Shown here: one piece after another, positions 1 through 6,210 of the stretch
Layout of the letters: each line of letters opens with the position of its first letter
How positions within the stretch are numbered: the first letter of the stretch is position 1
Assembly (NCBI GenBank): GCA_020062065.1
Contig: JAGUWZ010000114.1
Span: 1-9,231, forward strand
From: Candidatus Omnitrophota bacterium
GTDB taxonomy: Bacteria; Omnitrophota; Gorgyraeia; Gygaellales; Profunditerraquicolaceae
DNA: 9,231 nucleotides
Reading direction: 5' to 3'
The notes under the pieces: generated by a model
Databases searched by the model: none
Told to the model about the DNA's origin: nothing
The model's input: the letters and a program-made list of their open reading frames with translations, nothing else
Position numbers and translations under genes: made by a program

Positions 1-25
1 AGATAATTAGAAACAGTCTTTACAT

Positions 26-655
26 TCAAAGTTTTACAAAGTTTTCCAATATCTTCAAGCCCGCACTCTGGCTCTTTTCTGGGTGGAACTGTACTCCATA
101 AATATTATCTTTCCATACGATTGAAGTAAAGTCTCTCAGGTAATCCGTGGTTGCGGCAATCACTGATTTATCTTTTGGCTCAGGATAATACGAGTGGCAA
201 AAATATAGGTACGAACTATCCGCAATATCTTTTAATAACGGGCATTCCCTCTCTACTCTGTGCCCTGTTCTCTGTACTCTATTTAACTGATTCCAGCCTA
301 TATGCGGGACCTTCATCATATTTTGGGCTTGAAATTTATTTATTGTGCCTTTTAAAATGCCCAACCCTTTTATGCCGGGAGATTCTTCGCTGGAATCAAA
401 TAAAAGATGCATTCCTAAACAAATACCTAGAAAAGGTTTGTTTTTTTTTATATGCTCTTTTATCGACGGGATTAATTTCTGTTTTTTAATCTCGGCCATT
501 GCATCCCCAAAAGCACCTACTCCAGGCAAGACCGCCTTGTCGCAGCTCTTAATATCTAAAGGACTATTGGTAACAAGAGTTTGAGCACCCATAGATTCAA
601 GCGCCTTTTGCACGCTGTGAATATTACCCATGCCGTAATCAATTATTGCTATCAT
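26..655 (-). CDS. hisH: Imidazole glycerol phosphate synthase, glutaminase subunit HisH
   Basis: HisH is the class I glutamine amidotransferase subunit that releases ammonia from glutamine and passes it to HisF, which makes imidazole glycerol phosphate and AICAR in histidine biosynthesis. The 209 residues match the family length. The triad is visible: Cys79 in GICLGMH, His191 and Glu193 in VQFHPEKS. The PGVG segment (44-47) that forms the oxyanion region and the IDYGMGN N-terminus are typical. GWNQL at about 120 and FCHSYY are also family signatures. The ATG follows the hisB stop codon with no intervening base, so translation is probably coupled; an AAAGG inside the hisB 3' end may serve as a weak ribosome site. 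One oddity is a stretch after GWNQL (RVQRTGHRVERE) encoded by a 7-bp tandem repeat, which looks like an in-frame insertion. No hisF or hisA is visible in the remaining 25 bases. Confidence 0.97.
   Translation of the reverse strand: MIAIIDYGMGNIHSVQKALESMGAQTLVTNSPLDIKSCDKAVLPGVGAFGDAMAEIKKQKLIPSIKEHIKKNKPFLGICLGMHLLFDSSEESPGIKGLGILKGTINKFQAQNMMKVPHIGWNQLNRVQRTGHRVERECPLLKDIADSSYLYFCHSYYPEPKDKSVIAATTDYLRDFTSIVWKDNIYGVQFHPEKSQSAGLKILENFVKL
246..280 (-). repeat. Five 7-bp tandem units inside hisH
   Basis: Read on the minus strand, this stretch is AGAGTAC, AGAGAAC, AGGGCAC, AGAGTAG, AGAGGGA: five degenerate heptamers head to tail. It encodes most of an arginine-rich segment just after the conserved GWNQL motif of HisH, a surface-loop position where typical family members have only a short linker. 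The repeat pattern is seen directly; that it is an insertion relative to other HisH proteins is an inference from memory of the family. Confidence 0.75.
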
Positions 656-1282
656 CTAATCAATTCGACCTTTGGTAGAGGGAACGCCTTTCCTCCGTGG
701 ATCAATTTGCGTGGCTTGGTCTAAAGCTATTCCCAGGGCTTTAAAGACAGGCTCTAAAGTTGTGTGTAAATCAAGATTAAGGGGTTCAGCTTTAATATTC
801 AGATTCATTCCCAGATTCTTAGCAAACGAATCAAATAAGTGCTTGGTATCCTGCAGCTTATAACCATCTTGGGACTTAGGTAAATGCCGAGCATCCAGTT
901 TGTGTATCTCTGAACCGCCTGCTCTAAAATCAAGGAACCCTCTGCCGTTTATATCTATGGTAACACTACCAATGACTTCTTCCATTGGAGCCTGCGCAAA
1001 CCCGATACGCCTGATTCCTTTTTTATCTCTCAAGGCTTTCTTAAACGCCTGGCCTAGAACTATACCAATGTCTTCGTTAGTATGATGTATATCCACTTTT
1101 AAATCACCTTTAGCAGTGATTTCTAAATCAAATAATCCCCAGAATGCGAATAATTCCAGCATATGATCTAGTAGACCTATCCCTGTATTAATTTTTGTCT
1201 TACCGCTTCCATCGATGTTTAACTTAACCGTAATATCTGTTTCTTTAGTCTTTCTTTTGATTACCGCTGTCCTCTTCTTCAT
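656..1282 (-). CDS. hisB: Imidazoleglycerol-phosphate dehydratase HisB (monofunctional)
   Basis: This enzyme dehydrates imidazole glycerol phosphate to imidazole acetol phosphate using two manganese ions. The 208 residues form the dehydratase domain only; there is no fused histidinol-phosphatase domain of the E. coli type. Family landmarks are E14 (KTKET), LDHML (His40), HHTNED (66-71), RRIG (91-94), NGRG (112-115), His148 aligning with the EHFF histidine, and the C-terminal DPRRKGVPSTKG. Two positions depart from the consensus. The usual FAxHGLFD is FAFWGLFD (Trp48), and the usual second HHxxE motif is HTTLE (173-177), so one expected metal-ligand histidine is threonine. The start is the ATG preceded by GGGAGAGAGGG. 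hisH follows with zero spacing. Fold assignment is very secure; normal catalytic activity is less certain because of these substitutions. Confidence 0.95.
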   Translation of the reverse strand: MKKRTAVIKRKTKETDITVKLNIDGSGKTKINTGIGLLDHMLELFAFWGLFDLEITAKGDLKVDIHHTNEDIGIVLGQAFKKALRDKKGIRRIGFAQAPMEEVIGSVTIDINGRGFLDFRAGGSEIHKLDARHLPKSQDGYKLQDTKHLFDSFAKNLGMNLNIKAEPLNLDLHTTLEPVFKALGIALDQATQIDPRRKGVPSTKGRID

Positions 1283-1320
1283 CCCTCTCTCCCTTGTATA
1301 ATATGTTTTTAAGATTTGTT

Positions 1321-1394
1321 TAAGGGTTAGGAGGGGGTTAGTAAGAGAATTTAAAAATCTAGAAGCTCGCTTACTAAACCTTACTCACCCCTAC
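1321..1394. repeat. Imperfect stem-loop upstream of hisB
   Basis: The left arm (1321-1345) ends in GGTTAGTAAG and the right arm (1370-1394) begins CTTACTAAAC. The innermost ~10 bases pair with one mismatch. The outer ~15 bases pair loosely as G-rich against C-rich sequence. The loop is about 24 bases and AT-rich. There is no U-run after the arm on the minus strand, so it is not a typical intrinsic terminator. It may be a decayed mobile palindrome or an attenuating structure. Confidence 0.45.
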
Positions 1395-1399
1395 TGTTC

Positions 1400-1502
1400 T
1401 GTGACATAAATTCTTGTCATCGTCTAAGCTTGACCGGACGATCCAGAAGTTCTGGATTCCGGCTTTGGCGGGAATGACACTATGGTAGAAATTTATATCA
1501 CA
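1400..1502. repeat. ~103-bp composite palindromic repeat (MITE- or REP-like)
   Basis: The ends pair: TGTGACATAAATT at 1400-1412 against AATTTATATCACA at 1490-1502, 12 of 13 bases. Inside them are a GTCAT/ATGAC pair (1416-1420 and 1473-1477) and a perfect ATCCAGAA/TTCTGGAT palindrome around base 1449. Between lie two GC-rich half-hairpins, GCTTGACCGGACGATCCAG and GGATTCCGGCTTTGGCGGGA. Both resemble widely dispersed bacterial extragenic palindromes of the 'ATTCCCGC...' and 'CTTGACCGGACGATCC' types that I recall from other genomes. No transposase and no clear target duplication is visible. It sits between hisD and hisB and is probably co-transcribed if these form an operon. Confidence 0.7.
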
Positions 1503-1569
1503 ATGCAATAGGTCTTCCCCTTGCACCTGGCTCGGAGTATCACCTGACATGGACTAATCCTGGTGACTT

Positions 1570-2793
1570 TTATTCAAAACGCACCTTCACCGAATCCAGA
1601 TGCTGGGTTAACCCTTCTATGCTGGCTATCTTCTCCAAGGGCTCCCTGATTTTCTCTAGGGCTTTCTTGGAATAGCTGATGATGTGATTGCTTTTGATAA
1701 AGTCGAATACGGATAAACCAGAGAAAAATCTGGCAGTTCCATAAGTGGGTAAAATATGGCTTGGTCCAGCAACATAATCTCCTACTGCCGTAGGGCTGTA
1801 ATGACCCAGAAAAATTGCACCTGCATTTTTAATGTCCCTCAAAATCTTCTGAGGATTCTGTACCAAGATTTCTAAGTGCTCGGGAGCGATTTTATTGGTA
1901 ATCTCAATCGCCTGAGTAATATTTTTGGTTAAAATAATAAAACCATTAATGTTAACTTGGGCTTTTACTGTTTTTGCCAAAGCCTTGGAATTCGTAACCA
2001 ATACCGCCAGACCACCTGCGTGTTCAGCCTGGGCTTTTAAATCCGTAATAATAAATTTAGGGTCGCTAAAGCGGTTGGCAATAATCACCAGCTCAGTAGG
2101 ACCGGCTATCATATCAATATCTACATAACCAAACACCTGTCTTTTTGCCTCACTAACATAAATGTTTCCTGGACCGATTATTTTGTCAACCCGAGGAATA
2201 GTTTTTGTTCCAAAGGCTAACGCGGCAATACCCTGAGCTCCGCCTACGCGATAAATCTCATCTACTTTAAGTAAATCCGCCACCACAAGTATATGCGGAT
2301 TAACATAACCGTTCTTATCTGGCGGACTGATTAAGATTATTTTTTTCACCCCGGCAATCCTGGCTGGCAAAACTGACATATAAACAGTTGAGACTAAAGG
2401 CGCGCTCCCTGCGGGGACATACACTCCGACTTTCTCAATAGGCTGGTAGTTCTCACCCAATATAAGTCCATCCACATCTTTTTTCTTCCAGGATTTCTTA
2501 AGGTTCCTGCGGTAAAACCTCTCAATATTTTCAATGATTATTTTCAAATTAGAGACGAAATTTTGGGTAATACTTTGATAGGCGCCGCTAATCTCCCTTT
2601 CGCATACTTTCAGCTGGCGCGCGCTTAATTTTACCTTATCGAATTTGCGGGTATATTTCAGCAAAGCCTCATCCCCCAGAAGACGCACATCATCAATAAT
2701 CTGCCTTACCCTTTCTTCAACACGTTTGGATTTAACATAACCGCGGTTATAAATTTTCTCTAATTGTTTGCTCTTAAACCTTATTATCTTCAT
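1570..2793 (-). CDS. hisD: Histidinol dehydrogenase HisD
   Basis: HisD performs the last two steps of histidine synthesis, oxidising histidinol to histidinal and then histidine with two NAD+ and a zinc ion. At 407 residues it is slightly short of the usual ~430 but complete. The expected zinc ligands are present: Gln255 and His258 in AQAEH, Asp339 in AVGDY and His398 in GLTQHLDS. The catalytic Glu305-His306 pair lies in APEHLEI. The NAD-binding and signature region GGAQGIAALAFGTKTIPRVD-KIIGPGN-(Y)VSEAKRQVFG spans about 184-222, and GPSHILPTYGTARFFSGLSV spans 343-362. A small deviation is AEHAGG where AEHDP or AEHG plus acidic residues is usual. The start codon has only a weak upstream purine stretch (ACGGGAT). 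It lies 90 bases after alaS and 287 bases before hisB; hisG and hisC are not here. Confidence 0.97.
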   Translation of the reverse strand: MKIIRFKSKQLEKIYNRGYVKSKRVEERVRQIIDDVRLLGDEALLKYTRKFDKVKLSARQLKVCEREISGAYQSITQNFVSNLKIIIENIERFYRRNLKKSWKKKDVDGLILGENYQPIEKVGVYVPAGSAPLVSTVYMSVLPARIAGVKKIILISPPDKNGYVNPHILVVADLLKVDEIYRVGGAQGIAALAFGTKTIPRVDKIIGPGNIYVSEAKRQVFGYVDIDMIAGPTELVIIANRFSDPKFIITDLKAQAEHAGGLAVLVTNSKALAKTVKAQVNINGFIILTKNITQAIEITNKIAPEHLEILVQNPQKILRDIKNAGAIFLGHYSPTAVGDYVAGPSHILPTYGTARFFSGLSVFDFIKSNHIISYSKKALEKIREPLEKIASIEGLTQHLDSVKVRFE

Positions 2794-2829
2794 ATTAATC
2801 CCGTTCCAACCCTGCCTGCAGGTCTATAT

Positions 2830-2874
2830 GTCTCAACCAGAGTTCCGACTTCGTAGGTCGGAAATGGTTGAGAC
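2830..2874. repeat. Two-tier hairpin between alaS and hisD
   Basis: GTCTCAACCA (2830-2839) pairs perfectly with TGGTTGAGAC (2865-2874), and an inner TTCCGAC (2843-2849) pairs with GTCGGAA (2857-2863) around a 7-base loop. In transcript sense it lies 9 bases after the alaS stop codon, so it could stabilise or terminate the alaS message. No U-run follows, and the sequence then passes through CCTGCAGG toward hisD. The symmetric structure also fits a dispersed extragenic palindrome. Confidence 0.7.
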
Positions 2875-2883
2875 TTAGAATTA

Positions 2884-5529
2884 TCACGCCTCCGGCGCTT
2901 GACTGCGTGCAGTTGACTGCGCTTCGATTAAATTATGCACTAATTTCTTAAATTTATCCAGCGCCTTGCTGAGATTTTCCGGTTTGTTGCCTCCGGCCTG
3001 GGCAAAATCTTTTCTGCCACCACCTGAGCCGCCTATCTCGAAAGCGATTTCTTTGATTAACGCCGAAACATCAAAATCTGCTAAATTTGTAACTGTCACT
3101 AACCAGACCCTGCTGGCTACATCCGAACCCAAGGCAGCAACTACTTTTAGCTCTTTCTCTTTAAGCAAATCTGCTGTTTTTCTCAATAAATCCATATCCG
3201 CATTATCAATCCTCTCGGCAATAACTTTAATGCCGTTTATTTCTGCCCCTTTTTGTATCAACTCATCCAAACCGGATTTAACGCTATTTAATCTCTGCAA
3301 ACTTACTTGTTTCTCCAGTTCTTTCATCTGCTTTAATCTTTTCTTCAATTCCTGGGCGATTTTTTCCTGCGCTGTATTCAATATTTCAGAAACCTCAGCC
3401 AAGATATTCTCTTCTTCTTTAATCATCTTGTAAGCACCGAAACCTGTAACCGCCTCAATCCTTCTTATGCCACTGGCCACTGAGCCCTCGTGGATAATTT
3501 TAAATAAACCGATTAAACCTGTGTTATCTAAATGTGTCCCGGCGCAGAGTTCTTGAGAAATGTCGCCAGCGCTAACTACGCGCACATTATCTTCGTATTT
3601 TTCCGCAAAAAATGCCAGCGCTCCGCATTCTTTTGCTTGAGATAAAGTCATCTCTTTCTTTTCCACCGGATGATTCTGGATGATAAACTCATTTACTACT
3701 TCCTCTGTCCTGTCCAGTTCTTCTTTTTTGATATCCTTAAAATGCGTGAAGTCAAAACGCAGACGGTCTTCGGCAACCAGAGAACCCTGCTGCTTGACAT
3801 GCAAACCCAGGACTTTTCTTAATGCTGCCTGCAAGAGATGCGTGGCAGTATGATTCCTGGCAATCGCCATTCTCCGCCTGAGTTCTATTTTAGCTTGAAC
3901 TGAATCACCTTTTTTAAATGAACCAGATCTTACTTTTCCGATATGCAGAATTACTTTATTTATGCTCTTGGTATCTGATACCTCGAATACGTTTTGGTTA
4001 TCCTCAATTATGCCTGTATCAGCTATCTGTCCGCCTGATTCCGCGTAGAATACGCTCTGCCCTAAAACAATCTTTGCCACTTCACCCTCGGTGATTGTCT
4101 GCACTTCCTGATTATCTTTAAGAATCTTTGAGATTTTAGCCGAAGTTATGTTTTTTTCGTAACCTAGAAATTTTGTTTCCGGAATATCTTTTAGTTGTGT
4201 TTCTTGCGCACTAAAAACATCACCCTGCATTGCGCTGCCAGACTTGGAACGTAATTTCTGCGCATCTAATTCCCGGTCAAATGCCTCTTTTGATATTTCA
4301 ATACCCTGCTTTTTTGCCCAATTGATAGTCAGCTCCGGAGGAATTCCATAGGTATCATAAAGTAAAAAGGCGATAGCGCCGGCCTTATCCGGCGAAAGTC
4401 CAGATTTTAGTTTTTCTTCTAAAAGGCTATGGCTCGAGTCCAAGGTATTAATAAAATTTTTCTCTTCTGCTAAAATAATATCAGAGATATTCTCCCGACG
4501 TTTTATTAATTCCGGATAAGGACTTTTCATTATATCTGCAAGAAGCGGAACAATTTTATAAAGAAACGCTGCATTAATCCCGAGTTGCCGTAAATGTAGA
4601 ACGCTTTTACGGATTAATTTTCTCACCACGTATCCCCTTGCCTCGTTGGAAGGCAGGACTCCGTCATAAATGGAAAAAACAATTGCCCGGAGATGATCAG
4701 CCAGCGCATAAAGCAATTCTTTGTTTTTAGCTGCGGCCTGCGGCTTGCAGCCTGCGGCTATTTGATTTAGCAAAGGCTTAAATAAATCCGTCTCAAAATT
4801 ATTGGAGACTTCCTGCATCACCGCAGCCAGTCTTTCCAAACCCATACCTGTATCAATATTCTTCTGGGGTAACGGCTCTAATATAGCACCGTCCTTTCTG
4901 TTGAACTGGGTAAAAACAAGATTCCAAACCTCAATAAATCTGCCGCAGTCACATACAGGAGAGCAATTAGGCTCCTTGCAACCTTTATCAATGCCCTGGT
5001 CAAAGAATATTTCAGAGCATGGACCACAGGGTCCATTAGGACCTTTTTCCTTGGCAGAAGAAGGCCAGAAATTCTCTCTATCGCCCAATTTCAAAATTTT
5101 GTTAAGCGGGACCTTTATTTTATCTTTCCAGATATTAAAAGCTTGATCATCATCTTTATAAACCGAAACCCAGAGTTTCTCAGGTGAGATTTTTAATTCT
5201 CGGGTTAAAAATTCCCAGGCCCAGGCAATTGCTTCTTCCTTGAAATAATCTCCGAATGAAAAATTACCCAACATCTCAAAAAAGGTGTGATGATAATCGC
5301 TCTTGCCCACCTTATCTAAATCATCAGTTCGCAAACACCTTTGGGATGAGGCTGCCCTGCGGAAATCCGTAATCAAGCCTAAAAATTGTTTTTTGAACTG
5401 GTTCATCCCTGCGGGGGTAAATAAAACCGTGGGGTCATCCTTGGGCACTAAAGAATCACTTTCCACAATCTTATGCTTCTTAGACTTAAAGAATTCCAGG
5501 AATTTATCTCTTAAAACATCAGTCTTCAT
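2884..5529 (-). CDS. alaS: Alanyl-tRNA synthetase AlaS
   Basis: AlaRS charges tRNA-Ala with alanine and hydrolyses mischarged Ser/Gly-tRNA-Ala. At 881 residues it has the full bacterial architecture. The class II catalytic core starts with LRDKFLEFFKSKKH and FTPAGMNQF and includes motif 3 GMGLERL (about 228-234). A tRNA-recognition domain includes SNEARGYVVRKLIRKS. The editing domain has HTATH (His560, His564) and CAGTH (Cys662, His666), the four metal-binding residues. A coiled segment (about 710-755) leads to the C-Ala domain with GGSGGGRKDFAQAGG (833-847). Two stretches look repeat-derived: AAGCKPQAAAK (258-268) and the tail QSTARSQAPEA. The start ATG is only 4 bases from the edge of an inverted repeat, with no evident Shine-Dalgarno. 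The gene lies downstream of recX, as in many bacteria. Confidence 0.98.
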   Translation of the reverse strand: MKTDVLRDKFLEFFKSKKHKIVESDSLVPKDDPTVLFTPAGMNQFKKQFLGLITDFRRAASSQRCLRTDDLDKVGKSDYHHTFFEMLGNFSFGDYFKEEAIAWAWEFLTRELKISPEKLWVSVYKDDDQAFNIWKDKIKVPLNKILKLGDRENFWPSSAKEKGPNGPCGPCSEIFFDQGIDKGCKEPNCSPVCDCGRFIEVWNLVFTQFNRKDGAILEPLPQKNIDTGMGLERLAAVMQEVSNNFETDLFKPLLNQIAAGCKPQAAAKNKELLYALADHLRAIVFSIYDGVLPSNEARGYVVRKLIRKSVLHLRQLGINAAFLYKIVPLLADIMKSPYPELIKRRENISDIILAEEKNFINTLDSSHSLLEEKLKSGLSPDKAGAIAFLLYDTYGIPPELTINWAKKQGIEISKEAFDRELDAQKLRSKSGSAMQGDVFSAQETQLKDIPETKFLGYEKNITSAKISKILKDNQEVQTITEGEVAKIVLGQSVFYAESGGQIADTGIIEDNQNVFEVSDTKSINKVILHIGKVRSGSFKKGDSVQAKIELRRRMAIARNHTATHLLQAALRKVLGLHVKQQGSLVAEDRLRFDFTHFKDIKKEELDRTEEVVNEFIIQNHPVEKKEMTLSQAKECGALAFFAEKYEDNVRVVSAGDISQELCAGTHLDNTGLIGLFKIIHEGSVASGIRRIEAVTGFGAYKMIKEEENILAEVSEILNTAQEKIAQELKKRLKQMKELEKQVSLQRLNSVKSGLDELIQKGAEINGIKVIAERIDNADMDLLRKTADLLKEKELKVVAALGSDVASRVWLVTVTNLADFDVSALIKEIAFEIGGSGGGRKDFAQAGGNKPENLSKALDKFKKLVHNLIEAQSTARSQAPEA
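2899..2921 (-). repeat. 14-bp-period repeat in the alaS 3' end
   Basis: TTGACTGCG occurs at 2899-2907 and again at 2913-2921, a period of 14 bases. On the coding strand this encodes the Ala/Ser/Gln-rich tail of AlaRS beyond the C-Ala domain. The duplication is exact over nine bases. That the tail is a late addition is an inference. Confidence 0.55.
4736..4758 (-). repeat. 14-bp-period repeat inside alaS
   Basis: GCCTGCGGC occurs at 4736-4744 and 4750-4758, separated by TTGCA, again a 14-base period. It encodes AAGCKPQAAA (about residues 258-267), located between the motif 3 region and the conserved ADHLRAIVF segment. Sequence in this linker varies in length among AlaRS proteins, so an in-frame repeat insertion would be tolerated there. 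Confidence 0.6.
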
Positions 5530-5533
5530 TTTT

Positions 5534-5701
5534 TAAGCTGATTTATTAACTAGTAAAATGATAATTTCAACCCAATTTTATTAACGCAGATTCTCGCAAA
5601 TCCAACACAGATAGTCGCAGATAAATCTTTAAATCTGCGTATATCTGCGTGTAATCTGCGTATATCTGCGTTTAAAAAATAGTTCTTAAATTGGCTATTC
5701 A
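5534..5701 (+). repeat. ~168-bp inverted-repeat element, left copy
   Basis: This segment aligns with the reverse complement of 7811-7974. My hand alignment gives 13 mismatches over about 164 aligned bases (about 92% identity) plus gaps of 1 and 3 bases. It fills essentially the whole recX-alaS gap: its right edge includes the recX stop codon (5695-5697) and its left edge lies 4 bases from the alaS ATG. The middle has eight ACGCAGAT-type octamers, four direct (5584, 5594, 5605, 5615) then four reversed (5633, 5643, 5654, 5664), symmetric about 5627.5. No coding capacity or transposase is present. A non-autonomous mobile element is the likeliest reading. Confidence 0.85.
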
Positions 5702-6210
5702 TTTTTTGTTAATTGATTAATTATATTGATAACTACCTCGGGCGAGAAACCGCGGCGGATAAAATAATCATAGATGCGCTTCTTTGCATTCAGGGGCTTG
5801 ATAGCTTTTAATTTGTTAAATTTTGCTTCAGCAATCTCTCTGACTACATCTGCCTCATTGTAATTATTTTTTATTTCTCCTATTTTCGTATCTATAATCG
5901 CTTTGTTTATACCTTTTATCTCTAACTCTTGCTTTAACCTGCGCAAACCCAAGGGTCTCTTTATCCTGCTGGTAATCCAGGCCTTGGCAAAGCTATCATC
6001 GTCAATAAAACCCTTGCTTTCAAGAAAATCCAGAGTTTCTTTTATTATTCCTGCCCTAAATTTTCTGCGTTTGAGACGCTCATAGATTTCCTTGCGACTG
6101 CGCAGTCTAAATTTAAGCAGCGAAAAAGCATAAGTTCTGGCTTTGTCTATCGCAAGACAAACCACCGCCCTTTGGCTTGTGGTTTTGGCTAAGTTAGCTT
6201 TATTTTCCAC
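5695..6210 (-). CDS. recX: Regulatory protein RecX
   Basis: RecX binds RecA filaments and modulates, usually inhibits, their extension and activities. The 171 residues contain the family pattern of repeated three-helix units, with signatures ARTYAFSLLKFRLRSRKEIYERLKRRKF (about 24-51), LDFLESKGFIDDDSFAKAWITSRIKRPLGLRRLKQELEIKGI, and YDYFIRRGFSPEVV near the end. The assigned start is GTG at 6208-6210, overlapping the protease gene by 11 bp, with only a weak AAAGAAAAT upstream. A second GTG about 16 codons downstream is possible, because the first ~20 residues are not conserved in the family. The stop codon and last residues lie at the edge of the inverted-repeat element, so the C-terminal end may have been set by that insertion. 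recA lies one gene further upstream. Confidence 0.93.
   Translation of the reverse strand: MENKANLAKTTSQRAVVCLAIDKARTYAFSLLKFRLRSRKEIYERLKRRKFRAGIIKETLDFLESKGFIDDDSFAKAWITSRIKRPLGLRRLKQELEIKGINKAIIDTKIGEIKNNYNEADVVREIAEAKFNKLKAIKPLNAKKRIYDYFIRRGFSPEVVINIINQLTKNE

Larger units (their letters stand above)
1283..1569. other. hisD-hisB intergenic region with two palindromic repeats
   Basis: This 287-base gap holds no credible gene. It contains an imperfect stem-loop (about 1321-1394) and a ~103-bp composite palindrome (1400-1502), listed separately. The part next to hisB has a purine-rich ribosome site (GGGAGAGAGGG, minus strand) and an AT-rich TATTAT further upstream that might be a -10 box, but I see no convincing -35. 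The part next to hisD (1503-1569) shows only a short TCACC/GGTGA pairing after the hisD stop codon. Confidence 0.6.

Noticed and set aside
1..25. Start of a downstream his gene (hisA or hisF) after hisH
   Set aside because: On the minus strand the only ATG here is followed at once by a TAA stop, and no ribosome site or recognisable N-terminus is visible in 25 bases.
1503..1569. Terminator after hisD
   Set aside because: Only a 5-bp TCACC/GGTGA pairing and no U-run; too weak to call.
5584..5671. Regular short repeats resembling a small CRISPR array
   Set aside because: Units are 8 bp with 2-3 bp spacers and reverse orientation at a dyad; CRISPR repeats are longer, same-strand, with ~30-bp unique spacers. 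No cas genes are present.
5530..5694. T-box or other riboswitch upstream of alaS
   Set aside because: The gap is almost entirely the repeat element; no T-box core motif, specifier-loop layout or antiterminator can be recognised.
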